Positions 1 to 5,083 of a stretch of 5,754 nucleotides of DNA are shown one piece after another. Origin of the DNA: Bacteroidales bacterium. GTDB lineage: Bacteria > Bacteroidota > Bacteroidia > Bacteroidales > WCHB1-69. Below the pieces are notes generated by a model. It was not told where the DNA came from, made no database searches, and saw only the letters and a list, made by a program, of their open reading frames with translations. The first letter of the stretch is position 1. Every line of letters starts with the position of its first letter. The stretch lies in contig JAKSMH010000088.1 in NCBI GenBank assembly GCA_024400715.1, forward strand, positions 1-5,754. Direction: 5' to 3'. The translations under genes were made by a program, and so were the position numbers.

Positions 1-2691
1 TATGCCATAACCTTTCCCGCCTTGCACTTTTTGTTCGGCTGATTTCTTGCCAAGCATATTGTAAGTGCGGAAAGTATCTTTGGTTATTCCACCTACGTAA
101 CGGGTTGTGTCAATTAGATTTCCGTTGAAATCATAAGTGCGTATAGTGCCGTGCAATTCGCCTGCCACGACCGGACATTCTCTCTGCAATCTGCCGTCAT
201 AACTGCGGTAATGGATGATGCCGTTACCATTGGAGAATGTGTCAACCGATACTATTTGTCCGGTTTTGTCGTATTGTCTTTTCAATACGATTAAATCTTC
301 ATTGTAGTAGATTTCACCCATTCTTTGGCCTTCTGGAGAGTAGTCATAACTGGCCACCAATTTTTTTTCATTATTATACCGGTGAATAGATTTTAGATTT
401 TCATTAGGATAGTAGGTGTAAGAGATGCCTTTGGTACTGTCATTCTCCATATAGTATTCTTCATTGACGCTATTGGCGGCATTATTGTAATAACGTACAA
501 ACACGCCGTTGGCTTTGCCGTTTTTATATTCGCAATAGGTTTTCATGCGGCCATTGGGGTAATACTCTTTTGTGCTGCCGTGGTATTCTCCGTCTTTATA
601 TTCTATTTCATAGCGTAGTTGACCATTGGGATAGAATCTTTTTTCAACGCCATTCGTGATGCCACTGGATGTCATAGGGGTTTCTCTCAATTTATAACCA
701 TATTCTGAATAAATTTCGACTAAAACGGGCTTTGTTCCTATCGAATAGGCTTTTCTCACGGAACTATCGGCGTTGAGAACCGTTATTTTCGTAATTTTTT
801 CATTATTAAATTCCCATGTTTCCACTGGATGTCCCATAACATTATAGTAGGTAATCATAATAGGTTTAGTCTTCTTAAAAATCACCTTGGAATCCAATTT
901 TCCATTTCTATGATAGGTAAAAAATTCACCATCCGAACCCCCTTCGTTATCAAAATTTTCGATAGAAGAGACAGAACCGTCAGGAAAATAGGTGATCCAT
1001 TTTCCCACTCTGTTACCATTCATTAGAAAACCTTCCTTTTCTTTAGTTCCGCTTTGGTAGTAGGAAACGTAAGCGGATTTCTCGTTTCTTGCCCCTACCG
1101 TATATTTTGTGTGCAATTCTCCTGTAGGATAATATGTCTGTTGAAGTCCGGCATAATCACCGGCGTCATAATGAAAGATACCCGACAGATTGCCTTGGTT
1201 GTCGTAACTTATTTCTTCGCCTTGTCGTTCATTGTTTGTTACATACATTTTGTCGATCAGCACTCCGGCATAATTGTATTTCAGCACTAGGCCGTCAACA
1301 TTATTTTGTTTAAGCGTTGTGGAAAGGAGCGTAAATTGTTCATTGGTAAGAGGTGCGTGGGTATAAATGTCGCATTTCCCATTATATTTGTCATCTTTGA
1401 TCTGACAGGTTTCCGACACTTCATTGTCTTCAAAAATCGTAGTGAAAATTTGTTTCCCATTGGCGAAATCGTTGATTGTTTTTATTTGACCTTTCGAATT
1501 TAGCAGTGTCCATCGTCCGTCTTCTTGGCGCATATTGTCAGGGGCTTTCAGATTTCTGACCCCCCATGCCTGTAGAATAAAGTTCGTTGAATAGATGTAA
1601 GAAGTGTCTCCCGGATACTCAATGCCAAGACCTTTAAGTGCAATATTTTCCAATTGTAGAGATATGGTTGTCAACAAAGAATTAAAGTCTTTTTGCATTT
1701 TTGATGCTTTGATTGTAACTTTGCCATCATCCACGTTTGTTTCTTGTAACTGATAATAAGACATTATGTTAAAGTTCTTATTTTGTAACATTTGCTTGGC
1801 AAAAGGAACGTACAGCATATCTTCAATGGCGTGAGATTGGGGGCGTTCTATAACTTTTTCAAATACCAGTTGGTTGTTTTTTACCACGTCGTGGTTGATT
1901 TTGGACAAAGCGTGAAAATTTTTAGAATCAGCTGTACGCATATTGATGTCGTTCATAATGGGCTGATATAGACGGTTGAGGTCTTCGTAAGTATCTGAGA
2001 TTATCACGTCGTTTTCCAAATTGTAAGCGGAAACACCACTGTCATAGATCTTGTTTAATTCCTGCAATGCCATAATAACGTAGTTAGAATGCGGGTTTAA
2101 TACAGTGCTGTAATTAAGTGCCAAAATTCCCGGGATTGTATAACCCATTTTCAGATAGCACATTCCGTAACCGTAATGACTGCCGGCGTGATTGGGTTTG
2201 AGGAAAATGGCTTTTTTGAAACAATTTAGTGCCTCTTCGTAATTTTCCGTTCTTAACAAAGACAATCCCTTGTTGAAATACAGCAAGTAGTTGTAGGGGT
2301 GCTTTTTCAAGGCAAGATCGTAAGTGGCGATGGCTTTTTCATATTCGCCAATTTCGTCATAACTGTTACCTAATACTTCGTAAATCTGATTCAAACTGAC
2401 GATTTGTACAGGATTGTCTAACAGTTTCTGCATAGTAAGGATGGCTCCACGGTAATCACCAGAAATGTATTGGGCGTAACCTTGTTCGTACAAAACATAA
2501 TCATAGAGAGGATCGGCGAAAGGTACTTTGGCATATTCTGCCAACGCTTCCCCATACTTGCCGGCATCTGCATATTCGATTCCTTTTAGGATAATATCTC
2601 TTGAATTGACATTGGTTAGATTTTTTGTTTTTTGTGCGTAAGAAGTAAGTACGGCTGCAAAAACGAATAAAAAAACGATTCTTTTTTTCAT
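1..2691 (-). CDS. Exported TPR / MORN-variant repeat protein (partial, C-terminus off window)
   Basis: The complement strand is open without a stop from an ATG at 2691-2689 to the left edge, giving 897 residues with the end missing. Residues 1-19 look like a type I signal peptide (basic MKKR, hydrophobic core, cleavage after S-Y-A, mature start at Q20), so the protein is probably periplasmic or surface-exposed. No lipobox cysteine is present. About five TPR units lie at residues 32-201, for example those ending LKKHPY and IFLKPN. A less repetitive segment spans residues 202-460. From about residue 465 there are MORN-variant repeats of roughly 22-24 residues with Y-x-N-G and G-x-x-x-G patterns, such as FYPNGQLRYEIEYKDG at 687. 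TPRs mediate protein-protein contacts. MORN-variant proteins are often auto-named YwqK-family antitoxin, but nothing here shows an antitoxin role. Its function is unknown. The start is supported by the signal peptide and a promoter about 40 bp upstream; there is no Shine-Dalgarno. Confidence 0.93.
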   Translation of the reverse strand, partial: MKKRIVFLFVFAAVLTSYAQKTKNLTNVNSRDIILKGIEYADAGKYGEALAEYAKVPFADPLYDYVLYEQGYAQYISGDYRGAILTMQKLLDNPVQIVSLNQIYEVLGNSYDEIGEYEKAIATYDLALKKHPYNYLLYFNKGLSLLRTENYEEALNCFKKAIFLKPNHAGSHYGYGMCYLKMGYTIPGILALNYSTVLNPHSNYVIMALQELNKIYDSGVSAYNLENDVIISDTYEDLNRLYQPIMNDINMRTADSKNFHALSKINHDVVKNNQLVFEKVIERPQSHAIEDMLYVPFAKQMLQNKNFNIMSYYQLQETNVDDGKVTIKASKMQKDFNSLLTTISLQLENIALKGLGIEYPGDTSYIYSTNFILQAWGVRNLKAPDNMRQEDGRWTLLNSKGQIKTINDFANGKQIFTTIFEDNEVSETCQIKDDKYNGKCDIYTHAPLTNEQFTLLSTTLKQNNVDGLVLKYNYAGVLIDKMYVTNNERQGEEISYDNQGNLSGIFHYDAGDYAGLQQTYYPTGELHTKYTVGARNEKSAYVSYYQSGTKEKEGFLMNGNRVGKWITYFPDGSVSSIENFDNEGGSDGEFFTYHRNGKLDSKVIFKKTKPIMITYYNVMGHPVETWEFNNEKITKITVLNADSSVRKAYSIGTKPVLVEIYSEYGYKLRETPMTSSGITNGVEKRFYPNGQLRYEIEYKDGEYHGSTKEYYPNGRMKTYCEYKNGKANGVFVRYYNNAANSVNEEYYMENDSTKGISYTYYPNENLKSIHRYNNEKKLVASYDYSPEGQRMGEIYYNEDLIVLKRQYDKTGQIVSVDTFSNGNGIIHYRSYDGRLQRECPVVAGELHGTIRTYDFNGNLIDTTRYVGGITKDTFRTYNMLGKKSAEQKVQGGKGYGI
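88..1299 (-). repeat. MORN-variant repeat array (coding)
   Basis: This part of the large minus-strand gene (about residues 465-868) encodes degenerate repeats around the pattern Y-x-N-G-x-L-x-x-x-x-x-Y-x-x-G-x-x-x-G. Clear units begin near residues 489, 513, 559, 585, 681, 703, 727, 753 and 846. Residues about 607-680 break the regular spacing. At the DNA level the copies are diverged, so this is an old protein repeat rather than a recent tandem duplication. Confidence 0.75.
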
Positions 2692-2730
2692 ATTCTAAAT
2701 GTTTGGTTGTTTGTTGTTGATTGATTGGTG

Positions 2731-2763
2731 CAAAGTTACGAAATATTGCTGAGATTGATACAA
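2731..2763 (-). promoter_or_regulatory. Bacteroidota-type promoter for the TPR/MORN gene
   Basis: On the complement strand TAACTTTG (2738-2731) matches the TAnnTTTG -7 box exactly, and TTG (2763-2761) 22 bp upstream could be the -33 element. Transcription would start near 2725, leaving a leader of about 35 nt before the ATG at 2691. The box, the near-normal spacing and the position make this the best supported promoter in the window. Confidence 0.7.
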
Positions 2764-2787
2764 AATTTCACATTGACACGTTTTTTT

Positions 2788-2811
2788 ATATTGTATGCAA
2801 AAATACAATAT
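2788..2811. promoter_or_regulatory. Perfect 9-bp dyad, possible operator
   Basis: ATATTGTAT (2788-2796) and ATACAATAT (2803-2811) are exact inverted repeats with a 6-bp spacer GCAAAA. The dyad lies between the divergent genes, about 25 bp upstream of the -33 element of the minus-strand promoter. It overlaps TAnnTTTG-like boxes on both strands (2809-2816 plus, 2805-2798 minus). A dimeric regulator site is a reasonable guess. The region is very AT-rich, so chance is also possible. Confidence 0.35.
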
Positions 2812-2816
2812 TTTTG
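2809..2816 (+). promoter_or_regulatory. Candidate -7 box for the 105-aa gene
   Basis: TATTTTTG fits TAnnTTTG, but no TTG lies at the normal -33 distance; the nearest is at 2791-2793, only 15 bp upstream. If it is used, the leader to the ATG at 2951 is about 130 nt long and contains the hairpin at 2899-2925. This is weak because the stretch is AT-rich. Confidence 0.25.
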
Positions 2817-2898
2817 GCAACTATTACATTTATGGTCAACATTTTGATTATAAAATGTCGGTTATTTCCTTCGCTTCAATGGCTTTTAAATAAATTTT

Positions 2899-2925
2899 CT
2901 TTCCAATCTTTAAAACATTGGAAAG
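2899..2925. repeat. Intergenic hairpin element, copy 1
   Basis: CTTTCCAAT (2899-2907) and ATTGGAAAG (2917-2925) are perfect 9-bp inverted arms around a 9-nt loop. A nearly identical 27-bp unit lies at 4979-5005 with two base differences, one in the loop and one at the arm tip. There is no T-run of terminator type directly after it on the plus strand. It ends 25 bp before the ATG of the 105-aa gene, so it could sit in that gene's leader. It may be a dispersed genomic palindrome or a protein-binding site. Confidence 0.6.
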
Positions 2926-2950
2926 AATTAGATTAAAAAAAACGATAAAT

Positions 2951-3268
2951 ATGTCCAAACTTTCCGAGCTGAATCCCGGCTTTTCGCCAACCGCACACGA
3001 TAATGCATTGGGCATTCTGCTCAACCAGATCAAGAATCCGGTGCCCATCGAGGCCAAGGAATTTGTCACAGAATCCACGCATCAGCTCAAGGCCAAAATC
3101 TATCTCGGCTGGCAGGAAATATTCCAGGATGTCAACCGTTTCAAATTCGATTTGCAACTGCTCTCCGTCAGCGACAAATACGCCCCGCTGCACCTCGATT
3201 TGGCAGACAACGACGAGCTGACCAACGAACTGATGAACGCGATGATTAAGTTTTACAGCATCAACTAA
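2951..3268 (+). CDS. Hypothetical protein, 105 aa
   Basis: I do not recognise this protein. It is a small soluble protein starting MSKLSELNPGF and ending MIKFYSIN, with no signal peptide, membrane segment, cysteine or evident catalytic motif. Residues from about 38 on look like mixed helix and strand, with an acidic stretch (LDLADNDELTNE) before a final helix. It is judged real because its codons are much richer in G and C than the flanking AT-rich spacers, and the composition change begins at the start codon. An in-frame TTG at 2918 would extend it into the hairpin element, so the ATG at 2951 is preferred. It is preceded by an A-rich leader without a Shine-Dalgarno. The opposite strand also has open frames here (2848-3078 and 2933-3193), but they have no recognisable content. 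Confidence 0.7.
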   Translation: MSKLSELNPGFSPTAHDNALGILLNQIKNPVPIEAKEFVTESTHQLKAKIYLGWQEIFQDVNRFKFDLQLLSVSDKYAPLHLDLADNDELTNELMNAMIKFYSIN

Positions 3269-3365
3269 ATGGAGAACGATTTCTGGTGATTTGAAAAAAC
3301 ATCAAAGCAGCCGCCGCGTTGAAATATAAATGGTACTTTTGCAAAGTTAATAAAGCGTTGTGAGT
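3269..3365 (+). other. Spacer with a promoter and a 6-codon ORF
   Basis: This spacer lies between the 105-aa gene and the KilA-N gene. Directly after the TAA, an ATG opens a 6-codon frame (MENDFW, stop at 3287-3289). In another frame the sequence continues open to about 3329 (GDLKKHQSSRRVEI). This could be a leftover start of a lost downstream gene or chance. No terminator hairpin with a T-run is visible. Confidence 0.3.
3334..3341 (+). promoter_or_regulatory. -7 box of the KilA-N operon promoter
   Basis: TACTTTTG matches the Bacteroidota TAnnTTTG -7 box and is followed by CA, as in the extended form seen at the minus-strand promoter. A TTG at 3319-3321 is only 12 bp upstream, shorter than usual, so the -33 element is unclear. 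Transcription would begin near 3346, about 20 nt before the ATG at 3366, and would cover the KilA-N and DUF45 genes. Confidence 0.5.
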
Positions 3366-4172
3366 ATGGCAAAAATTATCGTACAGGACACAGACATCAC
3401 AATCTTGCAAATCAATGAAAATGATTACATTTCATTGACGGATATTGCAAAGTTCAAAACAGATGATACATTTATCGTCGTATGCAATTGGATGCGAAAT
3501 CGTAATACCATTGAGTATCTTGGAATTTGGGAATCCTTGTATAATCCGAATTTTAAACCTATCGAATTCGATAGGTTTAGAAAAGAAGCCGGATTAAATG
3601 CTTTCACTATGTCGCCTAAGAAATGGATTGAAACTACAAATGCCATTGGAATTATAAGTAAATCCGGGCGTTATGGCGGTACGTATGCACACAAAGATAT
3701 TGCTTTCAAATTTGCAAGTTGGATTTCGGTTGAATTTGAATTGTACGTTGCCAAGGAATTTCAACGCCTAAAAGAGGAAGAGCAAAAACAACTTGGTTGG
3801 TCGGTAAAGCGCGAATTGGCAAAGCTGAATTACCACATTCACACCGACGCAATCAAGAAAAATCTCATTCCGAAGGAAATTACGCCGCAACAAGCATCAA
3901 TGATTTATGCAAACGAAGCCGATGTCTTGAACGTGGCCCTTTTCGGGGTGACTGCAAAAGAGTGGCGTGAAGCAAATCCCGACGTGAAAGGGAATATTCG
4001 CGACTACGCCACAATAAACCAACTGATTTGCCTTTCGAATATGGAAAATCTCAACGCCGTATTTATCAACGACAACCTCCCGCAACGTGAGCGATTGATA
4101 AAACTCAATCAAATAGCCATTCAGCAAATGAGCGTGCTGGAAGATGTCGGTAGCAAGAAAATGTTGAAATGA
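3366..4172 (+). CDS. KilA-N domain DNA-binding protein, 268 aa
   Basis: The N-terminal half (about residues 5-137) is a KilA-N domain, a predicted DNA-binding fold found in phage, viral and chromosomal proteins. Recognisable family blocks are YISLTDIAKF (21-30), VVCNWMRNRNTIEYLGIWE (38-56), EAGLNAFTMSPKKWIETTNA (74-93), GIISKSGRYGGTYAHKDIAF (95-114) and FASWISVEFELYVAKEFQRL (116-135). A charged linker (KEEEQKQLGW) leads to a C-terminal region at about 145-268 with EITPQQASMIYANEADVLN and GVTAKEWREANPD, which I know only as a tail of such proteins. The GTG at 3360 would add two residues; the ATG at 3366 is preferred. Its stop lies 15 bp before the DUF45 gene, so they are probably co-transcribed. 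The N-terminal third is near 33% GC by hand count, the C-terminal part about 40-50%. It carries a 26-bp palindrome (3554-3579). The role is likely a DNA-binding regulator or accessory factor; the target is unknown. Confidence 0.9.
   Translation: MAKIIVQDTDITILQINENDYISLTDIAKFKTDDTFIVVCNWMRNRNTIEYLGIWESLYNPNFKPIEFDRFRKEAGLNAFTMSPKKWIETTNAIGIISKSGRYGGTYAHKDIAFKFASWISVEFELYVAKEFQRLKEEEQKQLGWSVKRELAKLNYHIHTDAIKKNLIPKEITPQQASMIYANEADVLNVALFGVTAKEWREANPDVKGNIRDYATINQLICLSNMENLNAVFINDNLPQRERLIKLNQIAIQQMSVLEDVGSKKMLK
3554..3579. repeat. Perfect 26-bp palindrome inside the KilA-N gene
   Basis: The half-site TAAACCTATCGAA (3554-3566) is followed directly by its exact reverse complement (3567-3579) with no spacer and an EcoRI-type GAATTC at the centre. 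In RNA the stem could extend to 3551-3582 through one G-U pair. It encodes about residues 64-71 (KPIEFDRF) of the KilA-N protein. Confidence 0.9.
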
Positions 4173-4187
4173 GAAAAACTTTAATCC

Positions 4188-4847
4188 ATGCAAACGACTG
4201 ACATCACCTACACCCTCACCCGCAAACCTGTGAAGCACGTGCGCCTGTGTGTGCGTGAAGATGGCAGCGTACACGTGGTGGCACCGCTGCTTTTCCCAAA
4301 GGCAAAAATTGAGGAATTTCTGGAAAAACGGCAGTCCTGGATTGAAAAGAAGCAGGCCTTTTTCCGGAATCGGGAGAAAATCCAATTGCAGTTCAACGAG
4401 TTGCTGCTGTTCGGCAACCGATACACTTACTTCTACGACACGAAGTATGCCAATAAAGTCGTCATTAACGAAGAGCACCATACGATTCGGGCAAGTCGCA
4501 ATCTGACGGACATTGCCGTACAGGAAAACTGGCTGAAATCGGTGGCGAAAAAATACTTCGATGAACGCGCCGAGCAGCTTTCAATCGCGTTGAATCTGCC
4601 ATATAACAAGCTCTTTGTCCGCACCGAAAAACGCAAGTGGGGCAACTGTTCCTCTCTGAAAAACATCTCCTTGAACTGGCGTCTGGTGAAAGCACCCAAG
4701 TTTGTGATTGACTACGTCATCGTGCACGAACTCGTCCACACCATCATGATGAACCACTCGCACAAATTCTGGACTCTGCTACGCTCGCATTATCCGGACT
4801 ACGAAAAAGCGCAAAACTGGTTGGAAAGGTACGGAAGCAGTTTATAG
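4188..4847 (+). CDS. YgjP/DUF45-type (M48-like) zinc metallopeptidase, 219 aa
   Basis: This is a cytoplasmic protein of the YgjP-like metallopeptidase family (DUF45), with no signal peptide or membrane segment. The zinc motif HELVH is at residues 180-184 (H180 and H184 ligands, E181 the general base), with the third ligand expected at H190 in NHSHKFW. The other family signature, KRKWGNCSSLKNISLNWRL, is at 148-166. The N-terminal half has the usual strand-rich start (KHVRLCVREDGSVHVVAP), the FLEKRQSWIEKK helix and LLLFGNRY. The length is normal for the family (about 220-250 aa), so it appears intact. The substrate of this family is not established; its members often sit next to type I restriction genes or other accessory loci, and none is visible here. 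The ATG follows the KilA-N stop by 15 bp without a Shine-Dalgarno, which suggests a shared transcript. GC is near 50% in the part counted, unlike the AT-rich start of the KilA-N gene. Confidence 0.92.
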   Translation: MQTTDITYTLTRKPVKHVRLCVREDGSVHVVAPLLFPKAKIEEFLEKRQSWIEKKQAFFRNREKIQLQFNELLLFGNRYTYFYDTKYANKVVINEEHHTIRASRNLTDIAVQENWLKSVAKKYFDERAEQLSIALNLPYNKLFVRTEKRKWGNCSSLKNISLNWRLVKAPKFVIDYVIVHELVHTIMMNHSHKFWTLLRSHYPDYEKAQNWLERYGSSL

Positions 4848-4861
4848 TCTTTGTATCTATT

Positions 4862-4993
4862 GGGCTTCAGGCGTTTATCCTTCAGATGCGCGGGAAGCAG
4901 CTCACGCCCGAGGAGATGAAAACTTTGCAGGCCCAATCATTATACGTTGTTTATTGTAGATTGAAAGGTAATAAAATTCTTTCCAATCTCTAA
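4862..4993 (+). pseudogene. Possible coding remnant (43 codons, no proper start)
   Basis: After the DUF45 stop the composition stays GC-rich to about 4936, and one frame reads GLQAFILQMRGKQLTPEEMK followed by TLQAQ before turning AT-rich and ending at TAA 4991-4993. The LTPEE-type helix cap and the amphipathic run look like the tail of a real protein. The frame differs from the DUF45 gene. An internal ATG at 4886 would give a 35-aa peptide. It may be the decayed end of a deleted gene, or chance; I cannot name the parent. Confidence 0.25.
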
Positions 4994-5005
4994 AACATTG
5001 GAAAA
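4979..5005. repeat. Intergenic hairpin element, copy 2
   Basis: CTTTCCAAT (4979-4987) pairs with ATTGGAAAA (4997-5005) over 8 bp around a 9-nt loop. It matches the unit at 2899-2925 at 25 of 27 positions. A further near-complement of the left arm, AGATTGAAAG (4958-4967), lies just upstream, so the left arm could pair either way. The element ends 79 bp before the SGNH hydrolase start and upstream of its likely promoter. Confidence 0.6.
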
Positions 5006-5058
5006 AATTGTGCGTTTGTTACGAGGAGTATTGGCAATGTGCAATGAACAAATTTTCG

Positions 5059-5066
5059 TAATTTTG
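5059..5066 (+). promoter_or_regulatory. -7 box of the SGNH hydrolase promoter
   Basis: TAATTTTG fits TAnnTTTG and is followed by C, as at the other promoters here. A TTG at 5031-5033 lies 25 bp upstream, slightly far for a -33 element. The start of transcription would fall near 5071, about 13 nt before the ATG at 5084. Confidence 0.5.
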
Positions 5067-5083
5067 CCGGAAAATTTTACAAA

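Noticed and set aside
829..1503. Three plus-strand frames of 65-78 aa
   Set aside because: They are antisense to the MORN-variant array of the large minus-strand gene, which is open over 897 codons.
2721..2936. 71-aa plus-strand frame with a TTG start
   Set aside because: It lies in AT-rich promoter DNA, overlaps the minus-strand promoter and the hairpin element, and its composition is that of low-GC non-coding DNA.
2848..3193. Minus-strand frames of 76 and 86 aa
   Set aside because: They are antisense to the 105-aa gene; the plus frame begins at a sensible ATG and matches the composition change better.
3897..4481. 194-aa open frame on the minus strand
   Set aside because: It is antisense to the KilA-N C-terminus and the DUF45 N-terminus, spans their junction, and has no recognisable content.
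4208..4763. Several 60-88-aa frames on both strands
   Set aside because: They are shadows of the DUF45 gene, which has HELVH and the WGNCSS signature in its own frame.
4860..4936. TTGGGC (4860-4865) and GCCCAA (4931-4936) as ends of a terminator or insertion
   Set aside because: The arms are only 6 bp, 65 bp apart, with no T-run and no target duplication visible.
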